Part shown: positions 10,608-21,639 of the stretch, one piece after another | Layout: every line of letters starts with the position of its first letter | How positions within the stretch are numbered: position 1 is the stretch's first letter | NCBI GenBank assembly: GCA_039105265.1 | Contig: JAPFFF010000013.1 | Coordinates: 3,162,001-3,226,000, forward strand | Direction: 5' to 3' | DNA from: Tritrichomonas musculus | Taxonomy: Eukaryota; Parabasalia; Tritrichomonadida; Tritrichomonadidae | DNA length: 64,000 nucleotides | The notes under the pieces: generated by a model | What the model saw: the letters and a program-made list of their open reading frames with translations, nothing else | The model's database searches: none | Told to the model about the DNA's origin: nothing | Made by a program: the position numbers and the translations under genes

Positions 10608-11606
10608 TTAAAAAGAAACGCTTTTCACTATTTTTGAAAGATTGTTGAATCAGCATTTAGTGAATAATTCTATAATATTGTGATATCGAACTGTTATCTA
10701 TTCCTAAAAGAATGTATAAATAACACTTAAATACTTTTTTTTTTGTTTGGAAATTTTAATATTATCAGTAAAGTTTTTCCAACCGCTTTTTGCGCAGAAA
10801 AATATAAATATAAACTATTCAAAATATAAAAAGATTTTTATTTCCATTAAAAAAAAATGTATAATATCAGCTTTTCTGTAATAAAATAAACTGTATATTA
10901 AATATACAGTTGGCACGTTTTGGGCAAAAAAGCTGCCCACCCAGGTTATTTTGATTACCCAACAGGTAAGAGCAAATTATTTGTTGATTTTATATTATTT
11001 TTAACTTTTCGTAAAAATATGTATATTTTAAATATGTGGTTTTGTATAAAAATATTAAAATAAAATTAAAATTAAAATAGATATTTTGGAGTTTTTATTT
11101 TTTTATTTTTTTGTTTATCTATTCAATTTTTTCAAAGATAAATTCTGTTGTTATTTACAAATTCTATTGGGCTGGATACTTTTCTATGTTTTCATTCAAT
11201 TTTTCAGTTTAAAAAATAAAAATTTGCCCTGGGTAAAGTGGCTGGGCAGCGACGATAGCCCATTTTTTCAATCCTTTTTAATCGGGGCTGGGCTAGCCCA
11301 AGGGAAGTTATATGATAAATTCAAAAGCTATTTTTAATATTTTTCTTTTTAAATCATTATTTTTTCTTTAATATATGATATTAATTGATTATTGTGTTTG
11401 AGAAAATAAAATAATTCAAACATCTTTTTGTATATAAGTAAAATAAAGTTTGGAATGGATTTTTAGCAAGATGCTTCATTAAAATAATCATAAAATTAGG
11501 ATAATAAAGTGAAATAAATATCAATATATTTAAAAATCATATAAAATGTAAATAAAATATTAAACAAATTAAAATAATTTTATTTTTGTTATTGAATAAT
11601 TTAATA
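10608..11606. other. intergenic, A/T-rich with GC islands
   Basis: No convincing gene. Two short GC-richer islands stand out, at about 10908-10972 (containing GGGCAAAAAAGCTGCCCACC) and 11221-11310 (containing GGCTGGGCAGCGACGATAGC and GGGCTGGGCTAGCCCAAGGG). Both share the core GCTGCCCA on one strand or the other, as does a third island near 14410-14430. The 83-codon frame at 11086-11337 spans an island and is otherwise poly-F/K filler. Confidence 0.4.
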
Positions 11607-13944
11607 CCCGTAGTAATATCGACGTTGCAGATTTGCGCCATTTTTATTTTTTTAATTGAAATTCTCAGAAATTTTAAAAAGAAAAAAAATTATTTTTTGA
11701 ATGATATTAGTTTATTTATATAAAAAGCATTCAATTTTGATTATTTCGTAAAAATGGTTATATTTTTTGTCCGTTTATAATTTACTAGAAATCAAAGAAT
11801 TTCATTTTTCTCCATATGTGATAGATAAAACTGATTTTGGCTAATGACTTTTTTCTTAGTTAGCATATGCTCTATAGCAAAATGATAACAGATTAATTCA
11901 ATTCAGATACTTTTAAATATCACCAATTTTCAATCGCTAATATCTTTTTTGAAAATATTCCAATTTTGTTTATTGGCATATCATTATATTTAATATTGGG
12001 TGATTTATATAATGAACTAGTCAGATTTGGTATATCTCAATTTTTTTTTCTGATGGCAAAATCACAAATATAATAAAAAAAACTTCTTCAAATTTTAGAA
12101 TGTTTATTTTATCATTTTATTCTTAGTTAGCATATATATTATTTGTTATATAAGTTTGGAGTCTATTTAAAGAAATTGACATTATTGAATTAAAATTCAC
12201 AAGAATATTTTTGAATTAGACAAAAGTAAATATTAATTTCTTTATTATACCTACTTAAGATTTTTTTGCAATGCTTTCGAATCCATTTTTTAGAAAAACT
12301 ATTTGATTATAATTTCTATCTTCCAATGTGGGAATTTTACTTTATTATAAATTATAAATGTCACTTAATATCATGTATAATTGTATAAAACATTAAGTAA
12401 TTCCACTAATATTTGATTTGATAAGCATAATATTCCCAAATTATAAAAAAAGAAAAATTATTCAAAAATTCTTATGCTATTATTATCAATATGTATCCAT
12501 TTTTTAATTCTCAAGCTTATTAATTAATTTGATTTTTTCATTTTTTTCAAATCTCCAAAAATTTTATAGAATGATGCTTTTTTGTAAAATTTTAATTATT
12601 ATTTGAGAGAATATTATATTTAATTAAAACTAAACACAGGAAAATAGAATTATTTCATTGCAATCATCCCCAAAAATATGATTTTACTTTTTAGACCAAA
12701 TAAGCTTTAAATTTTAAACTTTTTCAATAAATTGATCATTTATTCTCACTAGACTTGTTATTCTCCGATTCTCGAGATCGATAATTGATTGACTTTTTGA
12801 TATCGATACATAAATATGCACAGATTCTCGAGATCGATATCAGAGATCGAGAATTTTTTTTTCTCTGCTTTTGATATCAGAATTTTCAATTAAACTTTTT
12901 GATAAATATAAGATCGTATTTTAATCTCAAATATTTCATAAAAAAAGAATGTATTTTTTGATTTTAATCTTAAAATAAACATCAATACATTATATTATAT
13001 AATTTTAAATATTATTAAATCACAAATAAAAATTATAAAAGAAGATAAATCAGTTTGAGATCTCGAGATCTCGGTAATTGATATCAAGTTTACAATTATT
13101 TTTATATCACATTTCATATCTGATATCTTGATAATCGATAATCTCGATATCAGATTTTTAAACTGATAATCGAGTATCAGATGCAAAAAAGTGACGTTTT
13201 TGATATCGATTCTCAAAATAACAAGTCTAATTCTCACAAATTTCTATTAAAAAACATAAAATAATATTAAAAAAAGCTTTTTAGTCAAAAACGCATGAAT
13301 ATGATCAGAATAATATTAATTTAGTTGATTTTTTATTATGACGACTGAGAGTAGGAACTGATATGAAAAATATAAATGTTATGGAGTTGATACTGAGATG
13401 ATAGATGCAAGTGAAATGAACAGGTGATTGAATTGAGAGCTTTTGTTCTGATTAAATAGTGGCTGAGGTTGGTGTGATTAAGATATAGATATCTGGTAGA
13501 AACTTAGGTGAGATTGAATTGTGACATGGCTAAGATAATAAGTAACGATGCAATGAAATAGCGATTGATGTAGGAACAATCGTTCCGGATGAATGATGTA
13601 GGAACAAGATGTTCCAAAGATTGAGTTTAGGCGAGTTTAATGGATATTGAAATATGTGCTGCGACAAGGGTAAACTGTAGTTGAGATAAATTTGAAATAT
13701 TGCTTGAGATGCGACTGTTGTAGTCCTTGCTTTTGAGTTTTTTTTAATTTGAAACTGACACCAATTGTCCGAACAATGGTGATATGAATTCTATGTATGG
13801 TATTCAAAAAGTTTGAGCGCCTCTTTTTATTTTTCCTCTATTGTCATTTCTGTGAAATATTCAATGAATAAAAAAATTGAGAATTTATATTTTATATTAC
13901 AAAATAAAAATGGCGCAAATCTGCAACGTCGATATTACTACGGG
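11607..13944. mobile_element. 2.34-kb non-autonomous TA-flanked DNA transposon
   Basis: The ends are inverted repeats that match for about 44 bp: CCCGTAGTAATATCGACGTT at 11607 reads inward, and the mirror image ends at 13944. Both ends are flanked by TA, as expected of a Tc1/mariner-like duplication. There is no transposase frame, so it would move in trans. The interior is A/T-rich and carries a nested element at 12750-13229. It also carries a strikingly G-rich, C-poor stretch at about 13330-13740. The near-perfect ends point to fairly recent insertion or activity. Superfamily is inferred from the TA target only. Confidence 0.85.
12750..13229. mobile_element. 480-bp hAT-like MITE nested in a larger element
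   Basis: The inverted ends are TAGACTTGTTATT (12750-12762) and AATAACAAGTCTA (13217-13229). They are flanked by a perfect 8-bp target duplication, ATTCTCAC, at 12742-12749 and 13230-13237. An 8-bp duplication with TAG...CTA ends fits the hAT superfamily. The interior is dominated by palindromic GATATCGA / TCTCGAGATCGA words, so the single strand would fold strongly. There is no coding capacity. It sits inside the 11607-13944 transposon and is therefore younger. Confidence 0.85.
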
Positions 13945-14516
13945 TAAATTAAAAAAATAAATATTTATGAATATTCTCATTTAAAGTATATCTAATCATT
14001 ATATTATTACATATTAAAAAAGATACACATTAAAAAATCTAATATATAAATATATTGTTTAAAATAATTAAGAAAAGATATAATATTTAAAAAAGATATT
14101 TTAATTAACAGAATTCACAAAATAAATAAAAAGAATTCCATGAATAAAGGGCACATTACCGATTTTTTAGTTCAAATCATAATAAAAATGATGAAAATGG
14201 TGAATTATTAGATTCAAATGCAACTACATTCCACAACTAGCAATCTAATTCAGAACAAATATCATCATTTTCATAATTTGGAAGTATTGATATATATTCT
14301 ATGCTTTTATTCAATGCCAAAAAGTTCTCACTTTAAGGACATCCTTAAAAAGTGGCCTTTACAGGCCAAATTGATCACATCACTTCATCATAATTTTTGA
14401 AGCTCAATTGCCCAGTGGGCTGCCCACTTCTTCAATTTTTAGTGCATGTTAATGAAATGTTAATGAAATATGCTGATCGATAATGAACATTATAATTATA
14501 TTAAATACATTTATTT
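13945..14516. other. A/T-rich spacer between two transposons
   Basis: No gene seen. A GC-richer patch at 14340-14440 contains AGTGGCCTTTACAGGCCA and GCCCAGTGGGCTGCCCACTT, related in its GCTGCCCA core to the islands near 10.93 and 11.24 kb. The 60-codon frame at 14218-14400 has no protein character. Confidence 0.35.
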
Positions 14517-15253
14517 AAAAGGGTTCGACCTTTGGCGGTTATCAAATTCTAAAATTATAAAAAATTAATAATAAATAATATTGGCATTATCAATAACATG
14601 ATGCAATTTTAAATATGAAGCCGATTCTATTAGCCAAAATAGAGATATTTCACTAAAAAAAATAAAAACAGAAAAAGTTTAACTTTTGAGAGGGGAAAAT
14701 ATTTTTGAGTTCTTATCTAATTTCCACCATTCAAAGAGATTTTGGGAATTTGTAAATATCCAAATATATAAATATTTTGTAACATTTATGTCATATATTC
14801 TTTTTTTATAATTTTATTTACATCTTTTAAATTAATTAAAAAGTAATTAATTAAATATCATGTAAGATAAATTTATTTATGAAAAATAGAATTGAATTAA
14901 TACGTTATTATAATTAATTCTCAATTGCGATATACATATAAACTGAGTAAAAATGTAAATTAATATTTTATAATAATATATATATAATTTATATTATATA
15001 TAATAAATATATAATCATTAATATGATGATATAACTAATATATTATCCAAATAATAAGTATTTGTTAATAAATATAATATATTTTCAAAATTCTTATACT
15101 TGTTAAAAATTATTATTATAATTCAAGTTATATATAAATAATGTAAATAATAAATCATTTAAGAAAAAGCCTCAAATATCAAAATAAAAACACTTATTTT
15201 AATGATTTATGGAATAAATAACAAATTTTATGTTTTTTAAAATAAACATAAAA

Positions 15254-15832
15254 TGGATTCGATAAATCGGACCAGTATTTCAATATTTCACATAACTTTT
15301 TGCATTCAATTTTTTTTTTTATTTTACATCCTCAGAAATAGGTAACTTTTTTTCTCTCAAAACTGGTCCGACTTTTCGAATGCCTCAAAAAGTTGATTAT
15401 TATATTTTATTATAAGAAAAAGTTTGTTTATATATATAAAAATAATTGAAAAAGTTAAACTTTTGTGAGATAATAATATCTCTTTTTTAAAGATGCTGGT
15501 GTTCGATCGACAAACATTTTTTTGGCACGACATTAATCTGTCTTCAGTTGTAAGTTGCTCTATTTTTGACATGATTTCAGGAGTACATTTGGGTGGCCTT
15601 CCTAACTTTTTGGGCGTGAGAACTTTTTGATTTAAAATAAAATATTTGATCACTGCACTAACTCTCCCAGCACCAACATGTAAGATATCTCTGATTTTGT
15701 GCTGACTCATTTTGTTTTCGAAAAATAGGATAATAATGGCATGATTGATTCTTGTGTTTGCATCCATATTGAAGATAATCTATTAACAAAAAAATTGAAA
15801 AGTAATTTGGCTGGTCCGAATTTTCGAAAACA
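15254..15832 (-). mobile_element. transposon remnant with GGACCAG terminal repeats
   Basis: The left end ATTCGATAAATCGGACCAG (about 15254-15272) is mirrored at about 15812-15832 by CTGGTCCGAATTTTCGAAAA. A third copy of the end, CTGGTCCGACTTTTCGAATG, lies at 15364-15383 in the same orientation as the right end. The transposase-like frame starts about 45 bp inside the right end, as in Tc1-type elements. The extra internal end suggests an internal deletion or one partial copy within another. Confidence 0.65.
15357..15767 (-). pseudogene. N-terminal fragment of a Tc1-like transposase
   Basis: The frame begins with ATG at 15767 and its first 80 residues look like the DNA-binding half of a Tc1/IS630-type transposase. 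There is a first helix-turn-helix (INHAIIILFFENKMSQHKIR, then DILHVGAGRVSAVIKY). The linker motif KKLGRPPKCTPEIMSKIEQL follows, corresponding to the conserved GRP hinge and the start of the second helix-turn-helix. After about residue 85 the sequence becomes low complexity, and no DDE/D catalytic domain follows, so this is a 3'-deleted gene within a decayed DNA transposon. It cannot be an active enzyme. Confidence 0.7.
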
Positions 15833-15960
15833 GTTTATATTAAATGAATATAGATTTTATCAGATATTGATATAAGAATTTATTAAATAGAAAGAATATT
15901 TAATTTTTAAGATATTATTATTTTTCAATCAAAAAAAATTTGAGAGAGTCGAACCCTTTT

Positions 15961-16313
15961 ATTTATTTATTTAATTTATGAATCATATATAAAATTAAGG
16001 AGATTTCAATACATTTTTTGCATAAAAGATTCAGTATCTTTTTCAAAAATATAATAAAAAGCAAATTAGGCACTATTTGTTCATTTTCTTTCAACACTAG
16101 AAGCAAATCATCAGATTACTAAAGTAAAAACATGGAGAAATTTTTCTAAAATAATATTAACTAATTTTCTTCCAAAAAGAAATTGAAGAATAAAGAATCC
16201 TAAATTCATATGATATACGACCATAAGAATATTTTTTTGGAAATAAGAAACTTTGAAATCTTTTTACATTAAATTGCAAAATAACAAATAATAAATGAAA
16301 AAAAGATAAATTC

Positions 16314-16344
<31 letters not shown>

Positions 16345-16366
16345 AAAGATTAATTTATCTAATTAT
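15961..16366. other. A/T-rich spacer ending in a poly-A tract
   Basis: No gene is visible. A run of about 30 A residues ends at 16342, some 25 bp before the next inverted-repeat element. Confidence 0.5.
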
Positions 16367-17158
16367 TTAAGCTTGTAAATTTGGTGAAATAAACGTTTTT
16401 TGTGTTTTAAAAATCACCAAATGTAACCATATTATTGTCAAATAAATTTTATTAATATTTATTATTGTCATAAACCATTGAATTATTTGAAAGAGGAATT
16501 AAATGAGTTTTATCAAAAGTCATATTAATAATCGATAAGATTTTCTCAGTAAAAAATTGTTATTTTTTGAATATTACAAAATAATTGTATGATTTGTATA
16601 ATATATCATATAAAATAATAATAAAAAGCTCATTTATATTGACGATGAAAAGCCAAATAACCGATTTCACCAAAAGCCCAGGTCTTGGGTTTTTGGCGAC
16701 AGCATTCAATTTTGAATAGTTTACATATATTTTGGAGATCACCAAAACGGTTTTTTTGGCGATGGTGATTTGTAAAGCTTTCAAAATATCATTTATAAAA
16801 TAAATAAAAAAAAAAGATATAAATATATAATAAAATCAATAAAAGCATTTTTTCAATTGAAAATAAATTTTTTTTCATTCATATTTTAAATATATACCGA
16901 TATAAAATGTATTTAAAATATTAATAGTATTTATATTTTTATGAATATATATAGCCGAGTAATTAAATAAATTCATTGAATTTATTGAATGTTGATTCGT
17001 AAATTGAATTATTATTTAATCAAATATCTTTTAATCATTTTATTTAATAATTCAGAAGAAATAACTTTTTAAAAGATTTATTAAAATCGCCAAAAGACCA
17101 GAAAGAATCACCAAGACCAGGTCTTTTTTTTACATTTGGGTATATTTTACAAGCTTAA
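16367..17158. mobile_element. 792-bp inverted-repeat element
   Basis: The ends TTAAGCTTGTAAA (16367-16379) and TTTACAAGCTTAA (17146-17158) are inverted copies. They are flanked by ATTAT on both sides (16362-16366 and 17159-17163), a plausible 5-bp target duplication. Inside, related segments AAGCCCAGGTCTTGGGTTTT (near 16675) and CCAAGACCAGGTCTTTTTTT (near 17111) recur near both halves. There is no coding capacity. This is a MITE-like element; the superfamily is not decided. Confidence 0.6.
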
Positions 17159-17187
17159 ATTATTCTAACTCATTAAATTAAATTAAT

Positions 17188-18761
17188 TCATTTAAAGTCA
17201 AACATCTTTCTCCGTGTTGGAATGTAACTTGTTTTTGGCTTCATTACCTTTTCAAATTTCCACTTCACAATGCTGTCGCTGATTCTTTTTTCAACTTTTT
17301 CTATTTCATAGTTATCGTCATCGCTACTCTCAATCTCATCGATGCTGCCTGTCTCAGTGATCGTGGCCGACTTGCTGTTCTCCAAGTGTTTCTGAAGTTT
17401 GAAGTCGTATCCGAGCTCGAGCATCACGCTGAAGCGTTTCTTATTTGAACTATCGTCACTGTTGCCATCATCATCGGGGCTGCCTTTTTCAGTTCTGACA
17501 TCAGCGTGCGACTTTGGCGTCTTCCCTGAGCCAGAGCTGCTTGAAACGTTTTGTTTAGGAGCATTGCTGTTGCCGTCATTGTCTTGCGAATGGTCCACGT
17601 TTTGGACAGAGCTGCCTGAACTTTCCCTCTTGTAGATTGTTGTCACGGTGCAGCTGATGTCCGATGTTGAGCTGGAGTTATTCAATTCCAAGGAACTTTT
17701 TCTGTAGCCATAGACAAGCTCAAATATATCTTCACTCATTTCTTCTTCTAACTCGTCGTCGTTGATTAAATTGGATGGCAAACGGAGCCCGCTGTCGTCT
17801 GATTGTTCTTCCTGCATCTTCTTTGCATCGGCGAGATTTGGAGTCGTTTTCATCTTCTTCTGCGCAGCTTCGTTCTTTGCCTTTGCAATCATTTGTTCGT
17901 CATCTTCATCATCAATTTCATCTTGCGAGGTCAAATATGGATCGTCAAGAAGGTCAAAAATAGTGGCACGTTTTGTAGGGTCAACTTTGAGGCATCTTTT
18001 TGAAAAGGCATTCAATTTTTTGTTTTTCGAACAGAAAAAAAGAATCCCGTTACGACCATCGTCATCGTCGTCGAATGGATACCTCATCTCTGCAATTGAA
18101 AAGATCATTACTCCGAGCGACCAAATATCGGCTCTCAAAAAGTCGATTTTTTCGAATTTGAATAATTCGGGAGCAGCATATGACTTTGATCCACCTCGGC
18201 TTGTATCGTCGGCTTTATGATTAATTGTGACAAGTTGAAATCGCAAAGTTTGGGAATATTTTGAGAATTGAGTAATATATTCTCTGGTTTGATGTCACAG
18301 TGCGCTATTCCTTGCATGTGAAGGTGTCCGATAGCTTCTGTAATTCCTCGTGAAATTTGAAACCTTTCTTGATCGTTTTTGAAGCTGACCTGATTATTTT
18401 CTTTTTTTTTCATTAGGTATTCAAAAAGATTTCCATTTTCACAGAATTCTTCGATTAAAATCATAAAACAATCATCTTTGGTGGTTAATTCAATGATTTC
18501 ATATAATCGAATAATATTTGGATGATTTGTTTGTTGAAGAATTTCTATCTCGTTATTAATCATGGTTGTAATTCTAGCTTCATTTTTTAGAGCTTTTTTG
18601 GGAATAATTTTGGCTGCGTATGGTATATTTGAAGTCATATCAGTTACTTTAATAACTGATGAAAATGCGCCTCTGCCGCATGGCTTCTCGATTTTATATC
18701 CTCTGAATTGAAATGGAATTTTAATTTGGTAGCCACTGTCTGTCTCCGTAGTATAACTCAT
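17188..18761 (-). pseudogene. protein kinase split by a frameshift
   Basis: The N-terminal part begins at ATG 18761 (MSYTTETDSGYQ) and contains the glycine loop GRGAFSSV, the lysine in YAAKIIPKK, the catalytic loop HCDIKPEN (near residue 154) and KLCDFNLS. Near 18200-18215 the frame changes by one base, and the kinase resumes as GGSKSYAAPELF, ADIWSLGVMIFSIAEMRYPF and KRATIFDLL. A C-terminal tail of about 230 residues follows, rich in Ser, Asp and Lys. HRD is HCD and DFG is DFN. The reading on both sides is otherwise clean over more than 1.5 kb, so this is either a young pseudogene, a sequencing error or a programmed shift. The family looks CAMK-like. The open frame extends upstream to 18830 but without an ATG. 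Confidence 0.8.
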
Positions 18762-18770
18762 ATCAAAATA

Positions 18771-18776
18771 TAATGA
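18771..18776 (-). promoter_or_regulatory. initiator-like box upstream of split kinase
   Basis: The minus strand reads TCATTA here, a match to the trichomonad initiator TCA(+1)YTW. The +1 A lies about 13 bases before the kinase ATG at 18761, within the usual short 5' UTR distance. This supports the chosen start. Confidence 0.5.
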
Positions 18777-18859
18777 AAGATATAAAATACAAATATTTGA
18801 ATATATATTTAAATATATATTAATTATCAATTATATCAATTATATCTGCTTTAAATATA

Positions 18860-19885
18860 GACCACTGCAAGCCAAATAAATTTCTTTTATTTGAAATATA
18901 ATTGATATTAATATATTTTTGCTCCAACAATAAATCTATATTTTTAATATCTGTTTGATCTTTCTGTTTAATATTGAGATATATATATTTTAAAATTTAT
19001 GCAAATTTTTTTTCTGAAAAAGTTGATAAATTCATTCAAAAAATATTTGTTTTATTAAAATGATTTATAATTCGATAATTATGAATACGATTATTATGAA
19101 ATTATAATAAAGTAATTATATCATGTTAATGAATAAGTGTACAAAATATTATAAGAAAATTAGCGCTACGTTTTTAGAAAAATAACATTTCAAATTGATA
19201 GAGTTTTATTGGTTGAGGACAAATTATTCTGATTAACGATTAATAATTGAATATAATTGTTTTTTTTATAATTCATTAGCTAATTTATAAAAAAACGCAA
19301 TGATAATATGGCCATATTAGTTATTTTCGTATTTATTTTATATTTCAACGAAATTTAAATGCCTCTAAAAAAATATCATTATTGATATGAATATATAAAA
19401 CAATTATATGTTAATTGTTTCAATTCTCATGCATATATATACATTCAATTGCCATCATTTTGTGGCTAATTAAAATAATCATTTATATTGGTTTGAACGA
19501 ATATTATACAATCATTTTAAATTAAGATGTCTTTTACTAAAAACGTAGCGCCAATTTTCTTATAATATTTTGTACACTTATTCATTAACATGATATAATT
19601 ACTTTATTATAATTTCATAATAATCGTATTCATAATTATCGAATTATAAATCATTTTAATAAAACAGATATTTTTTGAATGAAATTATCAACTTTTTCAG
19701 AAAAAAAATTTGCATAAATTTTAAAATATATATATCTCAATATTAAACAGAAAGATCAAACAGATATTAAAACTGTAGATTTATGCTTCAAATTAAAAAT
19801 TATTTTTATTATTAATAAAATATGATAAAGTATTTTTCACCCTTCTCACAATTTTGAATGGTTTATATTTTGGCTTACAGTGCTC
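18860..19885. mobile_element. 1.03-kb foldback element, Mutator-like
   Basis: The ends GACCACTGCAAGCC (18860) and GGCTTACAGTGCTC (ending 19885) are inverted copies. They are flanked by TTTAAATATA and TTTAAATATT, a 9-10-bp target duplication as in Mutator-like elements. Inside lie two long inverted arms, at about 18946-19180 and 19535-19776, which match nearly base for base and meet around GCGCTACGTTTTTAG / AAAAACGTAGCGCC. A spacer of about 350 bp separates them. There is no coding capacity. A transcript or single strand would form a hairpin of more than 220 bp. Confidence 0.8.
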
Positions 19886-20212
19886 TTTAAATATTTACAA
19901 ATATTTGAATACGTACTCAAATATTTACAAATATTATTTTTACATTTTTATCTTCTAATAATCTAAAAAAGTGTTTAAATAATTATTGCTCATTTCTACA
20001 CTAAAATTCAACTTTTCTGTAAAAATTTGATATAAAACTCCCAAATTTTATAAAAAGTGAACTTTTTCCTCCAGATCTTTTGTCAATTTTCTGATGATTT
20101 GATTAATACTTAAAAAATGGTAAATGCTAAACCAAAACTAAATCTGAATAATATTTTTAAAAACAAGTATTTGTTAATATAAATTATTTTTGGCCAATAA
20201 TATTATACTTAT
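19886..20212. other. A/T-rich spacer, no feature
   Basis: No open frame, repeat or motif stands out between the foldback element and the 163-bp tandem duplication. Confidence 0.5.
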
Positions 20213-20536
20213 CTTAATATAATAAAACAAAACCCCAAAAAAATAAGACCTGAACTTATCCAGCCATCATATTGTTTTAAAATATTTTGGATAATAATTA
20301 ATTTAAGTATATTATTATTTGCATTTGTAATTATAATTGTAAACTATTTTATTTCTTTTTGATTAAGATATTTTTCTTAATATAATAAAACAAAACCCCA
20401 AAAAAATAAGACCTGAACTTATCCAGCCATCATATTGTTTTAAAATATTTTGGATAATAATTAATTTAAGTATATTATTATTTGCATTTGTAATTATAAT
20501 TGTAAACTATTTTATTTCTTTTTGATTAAGATATTT
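20213..20536. repeat. 163-bp tandem duplication, two near-identical copies
   Basis: The segment starting CTTAATATAATAAAACAAAA at 20213 is repeated from 20376 with no difference that I can see until its end near 20536. It contains the GC-richer words AGACCTGAACTTATCCAGCC. An inverted copy of its last 24 bases (TAAACTATTTTATTTCTTTT plus TGAT) lies at about 20648-20671, across a poly-T run. It is a recent duplication, or an assembly artefact. Confidence 0.85.
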
Positions 20537-20742
20537 TAATAAAAAAAAATTTCAGTTATTTTTTTTCATAAAGCTCATAGAATTTAATTTTTTTATTTTT
20601 TGATTTTTATTTTTATTTTTTTTTTTTTTTTTTTTTTTTAATTAATTTATCAAAAAGAAATAAAATAGTTTAATCTCATAGCCAGATAAATCCCACAACC
20701 AGATAATCCTACCGCCAGAAAATATCATCTTAAATATTGACT

Positions 20743-21639
20743 AACATTGATGCTAGCAACAGATAAATATTGATGCTAACAACAGATAAACATCGATGCT
20801 TACAACAGACAAACATCGATGCTAACAATAGATAAACATCGATGCTAACAACAGAAAAACATCGATGCTAACGACAGATAAACATCGATGCTAACAACAG
20901 AAAAACATTGATGCTTACAACAGACAAACATCGATGCTAACGACAGATAAACATCGATGCTAACAACAGACAAACATTGATGCTTACAACAGACAAACAT
21001 TGATGCTTACAACAGACAAACATTGATGCTTACAACAGACAAACATCGATGCTAACAACAGACAAACATTGATGCTTACAACAGACAAACATCGATGCTA
21101 ACAACAGATAAACATCGATGTTAACAACAGATAAACATCTATGCTAACGACAGACAAACATCGATGCTAACAACAGATAAACATCTATGCTAACAACAGA
21201 TAAACATCTATGCTAACAACAGATAAACATCTATGCTAACAACATACAAACATTGATGCTAACAACATACAAACATTGATGCTAGCAACAGATAAATATT
21301 GATGCTAACAACAGATAAACATCGATGCTGACAACAGATAAACATCGATGCTAACAACAGACAAACATTGATGCTAACAACATACAAACATCGATGCTAA
21401 CAACAGATAAATATTGATGCTAACAACAGATAAACATCGATGCTGACAACAGATAAACATCGATGCTAACAACAGACAAACATTGATGCTAACAACAGAT
21501 AAACATCGATGCTGACAACAGATAAACATCGATGCTGACAACAGACAAACATTGATGCTAACGACAGATAAACATCTATGCTAACAACAGATAAACATCG
21601 ATGCTAACAACATACAAACATTGATGCTAATAACTGATT
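20743..21639. repeat. minisatellite, 23-bp unit, 39 copies
   Basis: The unit AACATCGATGCTAACAACAG plus ATA repeats with an exact 23-bp step; the array length of 897 bp is 39 units with no net indel. Variation is confined to a few positions: C/T and G/T in ATCGATG, A/T/G in GCTAAC, A/G in AACGAC, and CAGATA/CAGACA/CATACA. The same variant combinations recur, suggesting higher-order copying. The 23-bp period is not a multiple of three and there is no long frame, so it is not protein coding. It ends about 250 bp upstream of a DUF3447 gene. Confidence 0.95.

Larger units (their letters stand above)
14517..15960. mobile_element. 1.44-kb element with AAAAGGGTTCGAC ends
   Basis: Short inverted ends AAAAGGGTTCGAC (14517-14529) and GTCGAACCCTTTT (15948-15960) are flanked on both sides by ATTTATTT, which could be an 8-bp target duplication, although that word is low complexity. 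The interior holds a smaller inverted-repeat structure with a transposase-like fragment (15254-15832). It is either one composite non-autonomous element or a nested pair. The boundaries are good, the superfamily is uncertain. Confidence 0.65.

Noticed and set aside
11086-11337. 83-codon plus-strand frame with a hydrophobic start
   Set aside because: Mostly TTT/AAA filler plus a GC island; no homologous character or initiator context.
12995-13237. 80-codon minus frame
   Set aside because: It lies inside the palindrome-rich hAT-like MITE and reads through its end into the target duplication; chance frame.
16560-16784. 74-codon minus frame
   Set aside because: Located within the 792-bp inverted-repeat element; composition is element sequence, not protein-like.
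20743-21639. Possible CRISPR array
   Set aside because: The units are directly adjacent 23-bp repeats with no spacers, in a eukaryotic genome; it is a minisatellite.
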